A stretch of DNA of 64,000 nucleotides. Origin: Chloroflexota bacterium (GTDB lineage: Bacteria > Chloroflexota > Dehalococcoidia > UBA2979). The translations under genes and the position numbers were made by a program. The DNA lies in NCBI GenBank assembly GCA_026713865.1, contig JAPONQ010000067.1:30778-94777 (forward strand), read 5' to 3'. Under the pieces are notes generated by a model. It was not told the origin of the DNA and searched no databases. It saw nothing but the letters and a program-made list of their open reading frames with translations. Below, piece by piece: positions 1-8,572 of the stretch; position 1 is the stretch's first letter, and each line of letters begins with the position of its first letter.

Positions 1-2
1 TC

Positions 3-86
3 GGCCTCACCGAGGTCACGGCGACGGTCGCGGTGCGCAACGAAGCCGAGGATCCGGACGAGCCGGAGTCATCCGGAGGCGAGTAG
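3..86 (+). CDS. C-terminal tail of an unidentified protein (partial)
   Basis: An open frame entering from outside the window ends at a TAG at 84-86. The visible 27 residues begin GLTEVTATVAVRNEAE and end in an acidic, Pro/Ser/Gly-rich tail. Such tails occur on many cytosolic proteins and do not identify a family. The frame has codon use like the genes around it, so it is probably the real end of a gene, but it could also be a chance frame. No function is assigned. Confidence 0.4.
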   Translation, partial: GLTEVTATVAVRNEAEDPDEPESSGGE

Positions 87-581
87 AAGAGCCTCAGGAC
101 GCCGCGCTGCGAACGTTGTGGATCGCGCCGAAGAAGTCCTCTACTCGCTCTCGAATAGCTCGACGGACCAAATACGGATTTCACCCCCACAGGGGCCGCA
201 ATGGCTCGCCGAGCCAAACTCCAAGCCAAACTGGAGCGCGGGCTATTTCGCAGGGGTCGGCACGAAGGCAACGCTCCCTGACAGCCAGACACCCGCCACC
301 GGAACGGGCGCTGGGAAGCAGGGGGGAACCGATGGCGGCGAGGAAGACCCACCGGGCCGGTCGAGGAGGACACGACGGGCTGCGGCCAGTCGACGCGCCG
401 GACCATCAGCGCGACGCCCGACGGCGTCACGTGCCCGGCCTGCGCGAGCGTTGCCGACAAGGCCGAGACCAAGGCGAAGGCCAAGGCGGCCACGGGGGTC
501 GAGGGACCACGACGCCCCCGCAGCGCCCGCGTGGCTCGAGGGCGCGCCTCGGGCGGACCAGGGGATCGGCGTCGAAGGGGG
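87..581. other. Gene-poor stretch with possible decayed small gene
   Basis: No convincing gene covers these 495 bases. The part from about 110 to 260 is less GC-rich than the surroundings. A frame around 372-490 encodes a zinc-ribbon-like string (CGQ, then 17 residues later CPAC, followed by an Ala/Lys-rich run). It has no start codon in frame; the nearby ATG at 332 is in another frame, so a frameshifted or decayed small gene is possible. A 26-codon frame at 201-281 (MARRAKLQAKLERG...) is also present, but nothing supports it. No tRNA or clear terminator was seen. Confidence 0.35.
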
Positions 582-1271
582 TTAGGGGTCGCTGCGCCCC
601 GAGCTGCCCGAGACCTGGTGCAACGAGCTGAAGAAACGCTCCATCTCCTCGAGTTCGCCGGCGAGTACCAGCACGTCGCGCCGCTGCAGCCGTTCCCCAC
701 GATCGGGATAGAGGATGACTCGCGATCCGCGTGCGAGCAGCAGCAGCGTCACGCCGTCGGGGCGATTCCCGATCACATCGCCGAGCTCCTGCCCCACAAT
801 CTCCTGCGGCACCTGGACCCGGCTCACGGCGTACCCCTCGACGACGTCAAGAGAGTCGGTGATGTCCGACGACGACCAGCTGTGCGCAAGCCGCAGTCCG
901 GTATCCCGCTCGGGATAGATCACCCGGTCGGCGCCGACGCGCGTCAGGATTTCCCCGTGCAGGTCGTTGCGTGCTTTCGCGATCACGCGCTCGACGCCGA
1001 GTCGCTTCAGCAGCAGCGTGACGAGGATGCTGGTCTCGATGTGACCGGTGATGGCGACCACCGCGGAATCACAATCGGCGACGCCCAGGCGTCCGAGCGA
1101 CTGTTCGTCGGTGGCGTCGGTCTGGACCACATGGGTGACGCTGGGCGCGAGGCGCTGCACGACCCCCAGGTCGGAGTCGATGCCGAGTACGTCATGGCCG
1201 GCGGCCCCGAGCTCCGCCGCGACCGCGGAGCCAAAGCGCCCGAGGCCGATGACGGCCACGTGCTGCTTCAT
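582..1271 (-). CDS. ktrA: KtrA/TrkA-type potassium uptake regulatory protein (RCK domain)
   Basis: Cytosolic nucleotide-binding subunit that gates a Ktr/Trk potassium channel. At 229 residues with one RCK_N and one RCK_C domain it has KtrA size; TrkA proper has two of each. The N terminus MKQHVAVIGLGRFGSAVA is a Rossmann GxGxxG site, followed by an acidic residue after strand 2 (GIDSD), as in NAD/ATP-binding RCK domains. The C-terminal third (from about residue 140) is the RCK_C part. The ATG at 1271 is chosen because the Rossmann strand starts directly after it; a longer frame upstream is unsupported. No ktrB channel gene is adjacent in this window, so its partner lies elsewhere. Confidence 0.88.
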   Translation of the reverse strand: MKQHVAVIGLGRFGSAVAAELGAAGHDVLGIDSDLGVVQRLAPSVTHVVQTDATDEQSLGRLGVADCDSAVVAITGHIETSILVTLLLKRLGVERVIAKARNDLHGEILTRVGADRVIYPERDTGLRLAHSWSSSDITDSLDVVEGYAVSRVQVPQEIVGQELGDVIGNRPDGVTLLLLARGSRVILYPDRGERLQRRDVLVLAGELEEMERFFSSLHQVSGSSGRSDP

Positions 1272-1436
1272 CGCACCATCTCCCGTCCCGCACCGTTCCC
1301 GATCATTCTCGACCGCACCCCGGCCGCGATCCAGTGACGCCGCATGGGCGCACACCCGCCGTCACCGCCGTGACCAGCGACCGGTCGTCTCTCCCCGCCC
1401 CCGGGGCGGCGCCCGCCGCACGCTCGTCGGGAGGCG

Positions 1437-2219
1437 TCACCCGGCAGTCGCCGACGTGAACGCGGAAACCCAGACCGGGAAGAAGCCGACCGCGTGGGCG
1501 ACGCGGCGCGACGCGACGTTGTCGGGGGCGGTTCCGTAGTACGGCACGCGCCCCGCCCCCAGGACAGCGTCCGTCACCCGCGACGTCAGGGCCGCCCCCA
1601 GCCCCCTGCCCCGCTGCTCCGCCCGCACGTCGACCCCGATCTGCCAGAGGTCGTCCGAATCCGAGGTGGCGGTCGCGACCCCGGCGACCCGATCGCGTTC
1701 GGTCGCGACGGCGGCCACGGCGACGGCGCGGCCCTGCACGGCAGCCCGGGGCGAAGCCGCATTCGGCCACTCGTGGCTGCTCAGCGGTTCCATCAGCTCC
1801 GCGCCGCCCACGGTGACCCGATAGCCGCGCGGCGCCTCGCGCGCGCGCCAGTCCGTCCTCGATGCGCAGGCGTAGAGAAGCGGTCCGTGGAGGGAACGGG
1901 AATGGCGGGAGACCCGCCTCGCGGCGGCGCCCAGGAGCCTCGCCCCGAAGATCTCGCGGGGGTCGGCCTCCCCGAAGAGCTCGGTCGCCCACGGCATCCA
2001 CGTCGGCGTCGCGGCGACGACCGCCGCGGCTCCCATCGTCGCGATCGTCAGGCTGTGGGAATCACGCGGGAACCGCCGCCCGACCGTGTCGCCGCCGCGA
2101 GCCGGCGGGACCACCGACAGGCGGATGCCGTCGCCCGCAAAATCCCCGGGCTGGCAACCGCACTCGGCCGCGAGCGTCGAGGCCACCACGTCGAGCACAT
2201 CGGCGCGCGTCACCACCAC
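1437..2219 (-). CDS. GNAT family N-acetyltransferase
   Basis: Predicted acetyl-CoA-dependent N-acetyltransferase of 260 residues. The C-terminal half holds the GNAT core: strand 4 IGVDVRAEQ followed by the acetyl-CoA loop RGRGLGAAL, and then a DNVASRRVAHAVGF stretch typical of the end of the fold. The N-terminal half (about residues 1-130) is not recognised. The GTG at 2219 is preferred because GAGGT lies a few bases upstream and the next gene on this strand ends only 17 bases before it, suggesting co-transcription with the membrane protease. Substrate unknown. Confidence 0.75.
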   Translation of the reverse strand: MVVTRADVLDVVASTLAAECGCQPGDFAGDGIRLSVVPPARGGDTVGRRFPRDSHSLTIATMGAAAVVAATPTWMPWATELFGEADPREIFGARLLGAAARRVSRHSRSLHGPLLYACASRTDWRAREAPRGYRVTVGGAELMEPLSSHEWPNAASPRAAVQGRAVAVAAVATERDRVAGVATATSDSDDLWQIGVDVRAEQRGRGLGAALTSRVTDAVLGAGRVPYYGTAPDNVASRRVAHAVGFFPVWVSAFTSATAG

Positions 2220-2236
2220 ACGAGCACCTCGCCCCC

Positions 2237-3493
2237 CTACGGCGCCGGCGCCGGAACCGCGAGGCCCCAGGCCCGCGCGAGGTCGCGCACCTCCCGGTGC
2301 GAGGTGACATCCCTCACCTCGTCCAGGAAGACGGCGAGCGAGCCCATGCGCGCGCGCAGCGCCCGCAGTTCCTCCCCCACCGGATGGACCGCGTCTCCGC
2401 GCGCAGCGTAGGTGCCGAACCAGGCGAAGTAGGCCTGGTTGATCCGCCGGATGACGATCCCCCCGGCCGCGAGCTCGTCGCGCGTCTGCTCCATCAGGTG
2501 CTCCGCCTCCGCGATGCGCCCTGCGGCCAGGAGGTCGTCGACGGCGAGATGGAGCTCCCTCAGCGCCTCGTCCCGGCGCGCCCGTCGAAGCTCCCCTGCG
2601 TCGGCGGTGGAGCCTGCCGACAGGGCCCCGCTCGCGCCCCCGTCTCCGATCGTGGGATCCCCGAAGCGCTCGATGACCAGGGCTGCGATCTCGTCTCCGG
2701 CGATGTCGGCGACGGTCTCGTTGATCGTCCGGACCTCCTGCGAGCGGAAGTAGGAGAGGCCGAGCGGGTAGAAGGCAAGGTAGTGGTGCACCCACTCGTG
2801 TGCGGCGGTCGCGACCGTGGCCGCGTAGCCCCGCTGGGAGTTGACCACGGCCGGGTAGAGGGCCACACCCCCCGTCCGGAGCACCAGCGCCGAGATGGCC
2901 TCATCGTCCGCCTCCCGCGCGCGCTCGCGCTCGACTGCTTCCTCCGGGGTCACCCCCGGGGCCAGCAATTCCTCGTCGATGCGCTCGATGCGCTCGCGCG
3001 GGGAGACGACCAGCACCCACGGCGGCCGGGCGAGCTCGATGTCGACCGGGGGAAAGACCGAACCGGGCAGAGGGAGCCGCCCCCGAACCCCGGCCTGCTG
3101 GAGCACGGCGTCGATCCTCCCCTCGATCGTCGCCTCCACGGCGCCCTCCAGCCGCACCGCATCGCGGACGGTGCGGTCGACGAAGGCGAAGTAGCGCGCG
3201 ATCGCCTCGTCTCCCGCGGGGTCGTCGCGGAGGGGGGCGCCCAGGGCGCCGAGCCACTTGTTGGGGAGGCTGGCGAGCTCCCAGCGCAGGTAGTCGTAGC
3301 GCGCGCCCTGATCCTCGAAGCGGAGGGCCAGGAGCACCGTCCACAGCAGCATGGCGACGACGGCGACCGCGGCGGCGAGCGCGACCGCGCGCAGGCCGCC
3401 CCGCCGGCGACCGCGGGCGTCCGCGGAGGGCGCCGGGGCATCGCGGCCGGCGAGGCGAGCGGCGAGGCGACGAAGGCGCAGCCCGTCTCTCAC
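2237..3493 (-). CDS. Membrane-anchored zinc metalloprotease-like protein
   Basis: A 418-residue protein with a basic N terminus, one strong hydrophobic segment (about residues 35-58, ALAAAVAVVAMLLWTVLL) and a large domain predicted outside the membrane. The motif HEWVHHYL (about residue 235) fits the HExxH zinc-protease signature, and the downstream NETVADIAGDE supplies a likely third zinc ligand Glu. This resembles the gluzincin pattern; the precise family is not recognised. The start is GTG at 3493. It sits 17 bases upstream of the acetyltransferase gene and probably forms an operon with it. Confidence 0.7.
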   Translation of the reverse strand: MRDGLRLRRLAARLAGRDAPAPSADARGRRRGGLRAVALAAAVAVVAMLLWTVLLALRFEDQGARYDYLRWELASLPNKWLGALGAPLRDDPAGDEAIARYFAFVDRTVRDAVRLEGAVEATIEGRIDAVLQQAGVRGRLPLPGSVFPPVDIELARPPWVLVVSPRERIERIDEELLAPGVTPEEAVERERAREADDEAISALVLRTGGVALYPAVVNSQRGYAATVATAAHEWVHHYLAFYPLGLSYFRSQEVRTINETVADIAGDEIAALVIERFGDPTIGDGGASGALSAGSTADAGELRRARRDEALRELHLAVDDLLAAGRIAEAEHLMEQTRDELAAGGIVIRRINQAYFAWFGTYAARGDAVHPVGEELRALRARMGSLAVFLDEVRDVTSHREVRDLARAWGLAVPAPAP

Positions 3494-3540
3494 ACATCGA
3501 GCCTAGCGCGGAGCAGTGCGCGCGGTGGGACCGGCGCTCG

Positions 3541-3570
3541 TTTCGCCGGTCCCGGCCGGTGCCGTAGAGT
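3541..3570 (+). promoter_or_regulatory. Putative promoter of the RDD gene, possibly leaderless
   Basis: A TAGAGT hexamer at 3565-3570 ends seven bases before the ATG at 3578, so transcription would begin at or next to the start codon. A weak TTTCGC at 3541-3546 lies 18 bases upstream. No Shine-Dalgarno sequence fits between the hexamer and the ATG, which is consistent with a leaderless message. Confidence 0.4.
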
Positions 3571-3577
3571 AGCCGCG

Positions 3578-4123
3578 ATGGCGACCCCCACCCCGACTCC
3601 GGCACCGGGCCGTGTGCGTATCGTCGCCGCCGCAGCCGTCGACGCCGCGCTGCTGGTCGCCCTTCACGCCGGTGCCGCCCTGCTCGCGACGGCCTGGCTG
3701 CTGGTGCGGTCCGAGTCCGGGCGGCTCGATGTCGGCGCCACCGATGCCGCCGTCGCCGTCTCCGTGATCGCAGCCGCCGCTCCCGCCTGGGTCGCCTGGA
3801 CGCTGCTCGCCACGCGCCGGCGGCTCCCGACGCCCGGGCAGGGGCTCGCCCGGATCCGGCCGGTCCCGGCCGGCGACGCGCCGAGAGGCGCCCTCTACGT
3901 GCGGGCCGCGGCGGCGCCGCTCTCGCTGCCCGGCTGGCTCTGGGCGGCGGCCACGCCGCTCGTCGCCGGCCTGCCGCCGTGGCTGGCACTCCCGCCGCTG
4001 GTGGGGGCGACGGGCGTGGCGGCGGCCGCCCTCGGATCGCTGGGCCTCCTGCTCGTCAGGCCGCGCGCGCGCCTGCTGCACGATCGCCTCGCGCGCACGT
4101 CGCTCGTCCCGGTGGAGCCATGA
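3578..4123 (+). CDS. RDD family integral membrane protein
   Basis: A 181-residue membrane protein of the RDD family. Seen directly: Arg-rich start followed by RIVAAAAVDAALLVALHAG, carrying the conserved Arg and Asp of the first helix, further hydrophobic segments near residues 60-75 and 120-165, and the closing motif LLHDRLARTSLV, which matches the HDR-x2-T signature at the end of RDD domains. RDD proteins are thought to be transporters or membrane accessory proteins; the substrate is unknown. Its TGA overlaps the ATG of the next gene by four bases (ATGA), so the two are translationally coupled. Confidence 0.75.
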   Translation: MATPTPTPAPGRVRIVAAAAVDAALLVALHAGAALLATAWLLVRSESGRLDVGATDAAVAVSVIAAAAPAWVAWTLLATRRRLPTPGQGLARIRPVPAGDAPRGALYVRAAAAPLSLPGWLWAAATPLVAGLPPWLALPPLVGATGVAAAALGSLGLLLVRPRARLLHDRLARTSLVPVEP

Positions 4124-5157
4124 GCGATCCGCCCCGACAACAGCAGTTCGACTTCGGCGAGGAGCACGGTGAGGAGCCCCCGGGCGGGATGCCGCCCCCG
4201 GGCTCGCCGGAGCGAGCGGCCGCCCCGCCCGCCTGGCGCGACCCGACGGATCGTCCGGCCCCGGTGGTGACCGAGGACGGCGAGTACTGGTTCCCGCGCC
4301 CGGAGGAGCATCGCGCCGTTCCGCGCGAGCCGTGGTCGGAGCGCTGGCTCGGGCTGCGCCACACCGTCTCCTGGATCGCCGCCGTCGCGCTCGTGGCGGC
4401 GGCGGCGGCCGCCCTCGCCGCCCACTCCGTCGTGCAGGCCACGAGCGAGCAGGTCGCGCGCCCGGCGCTGAGGAACGCGGTCGACGCGCTGGCGGAGCCC
4501 GAAGCCCTGATCGACCTGCACTTCGAGACGATTCAAGAGGCGGCCGCCGGCGCCGCCGCCGGCGCGGAGATCGAGGTTCCGGGATACGCGGTTCCGGGCG
4601 TCGGCCTCACCGCGCAGGAGGCGGCGAGCGAAGACCGCCCGCGGATGCGGGACGCGCTCCTGGAGCGCAGTGTCACCCGGATCCGGGCCGAGGGGAGGAG
4701 CGCTCTCGCCGAGGGTGGACTCGCGCCGCCGGTGACCGACCGCCTCTCCACGGCCGGTGCCGTCGCCGTCCTGCTCGACGGGCTCACCGCCGCCACCCAC
4801 GAGAGCTGGATCGGCTGGCGCACGAGGCTGGTGCTGGCGGCGGCTCTGCTCGCCGCCGCCGTGCTCGCACTGCCGCGCGGCTTCGGCGGCGTGCTCGGAG
4901 TCGGCTCGGCGCTGCTCGCCGCCGGCATTCTCGTGACGGCCGCCTCGCTCGGCCTGCGCCTCGCGCTCTCGGCCGCGAGCGTCGAGGGCCCCCTTCTCGA
5001 CGAGTACCTGCGCGTCGCGCGCGACCTCACGCTCATCCCGCTGCGCAACGGCATCGTGCTGGCGGGAGCAGGCGCGGCGCTCGTGCTGCCGGCGGCGCTC
5101 CTGCGCGCCGTCTTCGAGCGCTCGGAGATGCGCCGGCCGGCGGCGAGCACCGGCTGA
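4120..5157 (+). CDS. Membrane protein of unknown function
   Basis: A 345-residue protein, not recognised. It has an acidic, Pro-rich cytosolic N terminus of about 80 residues, a hydrophobic segment at about 88-110 (SWIAAVALVAAAAAALAAHSV), a roughly 130-residue extracytoplasmic region, and three further hydrophobic segments near 235-255, 260-285 and 305-330. The start ATG overlaps the stop of the RDD gene, so both products are probably made together and may work as a pair in the membrane. A long palindrome downstream marks the end of the transcript. Confidence 0.6.
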   Translation: MSDPPRQQQFDFGEEHGEEPPGGMPPPGSPERAAAPPAWRDPTDRPAPVVTEDGEYWFPRPEEHRAVPREPWSERWLGLRHTVSWIAAVALVAAAAAALAAHSVVQATSEQVARPALRNAVDALAEPEALIDLHFETIQEAAAGAAAGAEIEVPGYAVPGVGLTAQEAASEDRPRMRDALLERSVTRIRAEGRSALAEGGLAPPVTDRLSTAGAVAVLLDGLTAATHESWIGWRTRLVLAAALLAAAVLALPRGFGGVLGVGSALLAAGILVTAASLGLRLALSAASVEGPLLDEYLRVARDLTLIPLRNGIVLAGAGAALVLPAALLRAVFERSEMRRPAASTG

Positions 5158-5233
5158 GCAAGCCGCCGCCGCGCGTGCGGGCAGCGCTCGGGGCGCCGAT
5201 CGCCCGAACTGTCCCGGGCACGGCCGCGAGCAA

Positions 5234-5257
5234 CGCCGGTCCGCCGGCGGACCGGCG
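5234..5257. terminator. 24-base perfect palindrome, terminator-like
   Basis: A perfect inverted repeat centred between 5245 and 5246 (CGCCGGTCCGCC and its reverse complement) lies 77 bases after the stop of the membrane gene and just upstream of the mcl promoter. It would fold as a GC-rich hairpin. There is no T-tract, as is usual in very GC-rich genomes. An operator function is the alternative. Confidence 0.5.
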
Positions 5258-5268
5258 GTCGGGCCCGG

Positions 5269-5297
5269 TTGACGGGTGCGCGGGCGGCGGATAGCGT
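5269..5297 (+). promoter_or_regulatory. Predicted sigma-70-type promoter of the mcl operon
   Basis: TTGACG at 5269-5274 and TAGCGT at 5292-5297 are separated by exactly 17 bases, the clearest -35/-10 pair seen in this window. It would drive mcl-mtkA-mtkB-[4Fe-4S gene]-ferritin, leaving a leader of about 45 bases before the ATG at 5350. The adjacent upstream palindrome (5234-5257) could be a terminator or a regulator site. Confidence 0.6.
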
Positions 5298-5349
5298 CCC
5301 GAGTCGCGCCGTGGGCGCAGGTCGCGGCGCGCCACCCGGAAGGTTCCGC

Positions 5350-6435
5350 ATGCTGCGCAACCCGCGCGCATTCTTCCAGCCGCTCGCGATGGGCGCACCG
5401 CAGCCGCCCCGCGAGATCCCGGCGCGGCCGATGCGGATGATCCACTTCTTCGACCCGGGCCACCCGCGAATGCGCGCGCGGATCCCGCAGATCATCCCCC
5501 AAGTCGACGTCCTGCTCGGCAACCTCGAGGACGCCATCGCCGCCGACCGGAAAGAGGAGGCCCGGACCGGGCTGATCGAGGTCGCCCGCGAGAACGACTT
5601 CGGCGACACGGCGCTCTGGACTCGCATCAACAGCCTCGACTCGCCGTGGTTCCTCGACGACATCACAGAGCTCGTCGAGACGATCGGCGACCGGCTCGAT
5701 GTGATCATGCTCCCCAAGGTGAACGGCCCGTGGGACATCGCCTTCCTGGACCAGCTGCTGGCCCAGCTCGAGGCGAAGCACGGAGTCCGCGAGCCGCTCC
5801 TGGTGCACGCCGTGCTGGAGACGGCGATCGGCGTCTCCAACGTCGAGGCGATCGCGACCGCCAGCCCGCGCATGCAGGGGATGAGCCTCGGCCCGGCCGA
5901 TCTCGCCGCGTCACGGCGCATGAAGACGACGCGCGTCGGCGGCGGGCACCCCGCCTACCTCGTGCGAAGCGACCCCGACCCCTCCGACGCCGACGCGCCC
6001 CGACCGACCGCGCAGCAGGATCTCTGGCACTACACGATGGCGCGCATGGTGGACGCCTGCAACGCGGCGGACTGCTACCCGTTCTACGGTCCCTTCGGCG
6101 ACATCGCCGACCCGGTGGCGTGCGAGGATCAGTTCCGCAACGCCTTCCTGATGGGGTGCGTGGGTGCCTGGTCGATCCATCCCAGCCAGATCGACATCGC
6201 CAAGCGCGTCTTCTCGCCGCCCGCCGACGAGGTGGCCTTCGCGCGGCGGATCGTGGAGGCGATGGGCGACGGCTCGGGCGTGATCATGCTGGACGGCAAG
6301 ATGCAGGACGACGCGACCTACAAGCAGGCGCAGGTCATGCTGACGACCGCACGCCGGCTCGCCGAGCGCGATCCCGAACTCGCCGCGCTCTACGGCTTGG
6401 ACGCCGGCGGGTCCGGGCCGGCGGCGCAGGGCTAG
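5350..6435 (+). CDS. mcl: L-malyl-CoA/beta-methylmalyl-CoA lyase
   Basis: Cytosolic HpcH/HpaI-type aldolase of 361 residues that reversibly splits malyl-CoA to acetyl-CoA plus glyoxylate and beta-methylmalyl-CoA to propionyl-CoA plus glyoxylate. The sequence closely recalls the Chloroflexus malyl-CoA lyase along its whole length (for example [63 protein letters not shown]), more than citrate lyase beta subunits. Likely metal and catalytic residues are Glu157 (VLETA) and Asp184 (GPADLA), with Arg92 (WTRIN) binding CoA substrate. First gene of the operon with malate-CoA ligase; mch and mcd lie on the facing operon, supporting an ethylmalonyl-CoA pathway role. It could also act in citramalyl-CoA cleavage. 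Confidence 0.92.
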   Translation: MLRNPRAFFQPLAMGAPQPPREIPARPMRMIHFFDPGHPRMRARIPQIIPQVDVLLGNLEDAIAADRKEEARTGLIEVARENDFGDTALWTRINSLDSPWFLDDITELVETIGDRLDVIMLPKVNGPWDIAFLDQLLAQLEAKHGVREPLLVHAVLETAIGVSNVEAIATASPRMQGMSLGPADLAASRRMKTTRVGGGHPAYLVRSDPDPSDADAPRPTAQQDLWHYTMARMVDACNAADCYPFYGPFGDIADPVACEDQFRNAFLMGCVGAWSIHPSQIDIAKRVFSPPADEVAFARRIVEAMGDGSGVIMLDGKMQDDATYKQAQVMLTTARRLAERDPELAALYGLDAGGSGPAAQG

Positions 6436-6450
6436 GCGGCGAGGAGAGCG

Positions 6451-7665
6451 ATGCGCTTCTTCGAGTTCGAGGCGAAGCAGCTGCTGGCACGGCGCGGCGT
6501 CCCGCTGCCCGAGAGCCGGATCGCGCGCACGGCCGAGGAGGCCGCCGACGCGCAGCGCGAGCTCGGGGGCGACGTCGTCCTCAAGTCGCAGGTGCTCAGC
6601 GGCGGCCGCATGAAGGCCGGCGGCGTGCGCTTCGCCGGGAGCGCGGACGAGGCCCGCGGCGCCGCCGAGGCCATCCTCGCGCTGCCGATCAACGGTCAGC
6701 ACCCCCAGGGCGTGCTGGTCGAGCGCAAGGGTGAGATCGCGCAGGAGTACTACGCCGCCGTGACGTGGGACGGTCGGGCGAAGCGGCCGGTCATCGTCTT
6801 CAGCGACATGGGGGGCATCGACATCGAGGAGGTCGCCGAGGCGCATCCCGACCACCTCTCCCGCACCCACCTCTCGACCCTGCGGCCGCTCTCCGACTAC
6901 CAGGCGAAGCTCGCCGTCGCGCGCACCGGGGTCACCGGAGGCGACCTCAACCGGCTCGCCCGCATCGTGCTCCAGCTGGCGCGCGCCTTCCGCGAGCACG
7001 ACCTGACGCTGGCGGAGATCAACCCCATCGGAAAGCTCGCGGACGGCAGCATCCTCGCGCTCGACGCGCACATGGAGATGGAGGCGGAGGCGCGGGGTGC
7101 ACACCGCGCCCTCCTCGCGGAGCTCGGCATCCCCGAGCACGACACGCGCCAGGCGCGCCCGCCTACCCCGTTCGAGGTCGCGGGCGCCGAGGTCGACGCT
7201 CAGGACACGCGCGGCGTCGCCGGCAACGTCACCGAGTTCTCGGGCTCGCTCGGGCTGGTGATCGGGGCCGGCGGAGGCTCGCTCACGCTCTTCGACGCCG
7301 TGCGGTCGGCCGGCGGCGACCCCGCGAACTACTGCGAGGTCGGGGGCAATCCCTCGGTGCGCAAGACGGCCGCCCTGACGCGCCTCATCGTCTCGAAGCC
7401 GGGGGTCGAGAAGATCGCCGTGATGATGAACGTCGTCTCCAACACCCGTGTCGACATCATGGCGCGGGGGGTGATCAAGGGGGTGATCGAGGCCGGATTC
7501 GACCCGGCCGACAAGATCGCCATCTTCCGAATCCCGGGATCCTGGGAGGAGGAGGGCTTCGCCATCCTCCGGCGCTACGGCGTCGAGTACGTGGATCGAT
7601 CGGTCTCGATGCACGAGGCGGCACGGCGGGCCGTCGCCAAGCTCGCCGGCCTGGACGGGGGCTAG
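6451..7665 (+). CDS. mtkA: Malate-CoA ligase (malate thiokinase) beta subunit
   Basis: ATP-grasp subunit of a succinyl-CoA synthetase-type ligase, 404 residues. The start MRFFEFEAKQLLARRGVP is typical of SucC/MtkA. The ATP-grasp domain runs to about residue 230 and includes LAEINPIGKL, and the ligase/CoA domain follows (GGGSLTLFDAV, CEVGGNPS). Family alone cannot separate succinate from malate as substrate; adjacency to mcl (15 bases upstream) argues for malate. In this setting the enzyme either makes malyl-CoA using ATP or runs backwards, releasing malate and ATP from malyl-CoA. GAGGAGAG directly upstream supports the ATG. Paired with mtkB four bases downstream. Confidence 0.85.
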   Translation: MRFFEFEAKQLLARRGVPLPESRIARTAEEAADAQRELGGDVVLKSQVLSGGRMKAGGVRFAGSADEARGAAEAILALPINGQHPQGVLVERKGEIAQEYYAAVTWDGRAKRPVIVFSDMGGIDIEEVAEAHPDHLSRTHLSTLRPLSDYQAKLAVARTGVTGGDLNRLARIVLQLARAFREHDLTLAEINPIGKLADGSILALDAHMEMEAEARGAHRALLAELGIPEHDTRQARPPTPFEVAGAEVDAQDTRGVAGNVTEFSGSLGLVIGAGGGSLTLFDAVRSAGGDPANYCEVGGNPSVRKTAALTRLIVSKPGVEKIAVMMNVVSNTRVDIMARGVIKGVIEAGFDPADKIAIFRIPGSWEEEGFAILRRYGVEYVDRSVSMHEAARRAVAKLAGLDGG

Positions 7666-7669
7666 CGGC

Positions 7670-8572
7670 GTGTCGATCCTGATCGACCACGAGAGCACGT
7701 TCATCATCCAGGGAATCACCGGCCGCGAGGCCGTGACGATGACGCGAGAGCTCCTGGACTACGGCGCGAAGCTGCTCGGGGGCGTCACCCCCGGTCGCAG
7801 GGGCCGCGAGGTGCACGGCGTCCCCGTGGAAGACACGGTGCGGGCGTTCACGGAGCGCACGCGGGTCGACGGCTCCATCGTCGTCGTTCCGCCGGCCTTC
7901 GCCGCCGACGCCGTACACGAGGCGGTCGAGGCCGGAGTGAGGCTGATCGTCGTCGTCACCGAGCGGATCCCGCGCCGGCAGGTCGCCGAGTTCGTCGAGC
8001 ACGCGGAGCAGACGGGCGCCCGCATCATCGGCCCCAACTGCCTGGGGATCATCTCGCCGGGGAAGTCGCGGATGGGAGGGATCGGCGGGTCGGCCGACGC
8101 CACGCACCGCGCCTTCCATCCGGGATCCGTCGGGGTGATGTCGCGCTCCGGCGGGATGACCGTCGAGATCGCGAACGCGCTCTCACAGGCGGGTCTCGGG
8201 ATCTCGACGGCCTGTTCGATCGGGGGCGACGCCATCATCGGCTCCACCTACGCCGAGCTCATGCCGCTGTTTGAGGCAGACGCCGAGACGCAGGCGATCG
8301 CCATCTACAGCGAGCCGGGCGGTCGAGCGGAGGCGGAGCTCGCGGAGTACATGGAGGCCGCCTCCTCCCGCCTGCCGGTGGTGGCCTTCATGGCCGGCCG
8401 CTTCATGGACGCGATGCCGGGGATGCGCTTCGGCCACGCCGGCACGATCGTGGAGGGACGAGAGGACACGACGGCGGAGAAGATCGATCGCATGCAGCGG
8501 GCCGGAATCGCCGTCGCCGAGCGGATCGAGCATATCCCCGCGCTGCTGCGCGAGAGGATGGGTGCACGCTGA
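7670..8572 (+). CDS. mtkB: Malate-CoA ligase (malate thiokinase) alpha subunit
   Basis: SucD-like partner of MtkA, 300 residues. Seen: the CoA-binding Rossmann start with IIQGITGREA, GPNCLGIISP in the middle, and the phospho-His loop MRFGHAGTIVEG with the active-site His256. His phosphorylation carries the high-energy phosphate between nucleotide and acyl-CoA. The gene starts with GTG at 7670 four bases after mtkA, so the subunits are made in equal amounts. Its TGA overlaps the ATG of the small iron-sulfur protein. The substrate assignment to malate rests on the mcl neighbour. Confidence 0.85.
   Translation: MSILIDHESTFIIQGITGREAVTMTRELLDYGAKLLGGVTPGRRGREVHGVPVEDTVRAFTERTRVDGSIVVVPPAFAADAVHEAVEAGVRLIVVVTERIPRRQVAEFVEHAEQTGARIIGPNCLGIISPGKSRMGGIGGSADATHRAFHPGSVGVMSRSGGMTVEIANALSQAGLGISTACSIGGDAIIGSTYAELMPLFEADAETQAIAIYSEPGGRAEAELAEYMEAASSRLPVVAFMAGRFMDAMPGMRFGHAGTIVEGREDTTAEKIDRMQRAGIAVAERIEHIPALLRERMGAR

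Noticed and set aside
100..260. Possible tRNA-like sequence in the AT-richer patch
   Set aside because: No T-loop (GTTCRANYC) or acceptor stem pairing could be found on either strand.
116..631. Two overlapping plus-strand frames of 155-171 codons in the gene-poor region
   Set aside because: Low-complexity Arg/Pro/Ala composition, no family resemblance, no ribosome site; neither frame contains the zinc-ribbon-like fragment.
1862..3577. Very long open plus-strand frame ahead of the RDD gene
   Set aside because: It is antisense to the acetyltransferase and protease genes and reads as Arg/Pro/Gly/Asp-rich noise typical of high-GC shadow frames; the RDD domain begins at 3578.
5350..6435. Citrate lyase beta subunit as an alternative name for the lyase gene
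   Set aside because: The length and many long stretches match Chloroflexus-type malyl-CoA lyase, and malate-CoA ligase genes follow; citrate lyase alpha and gamma genes are absent.
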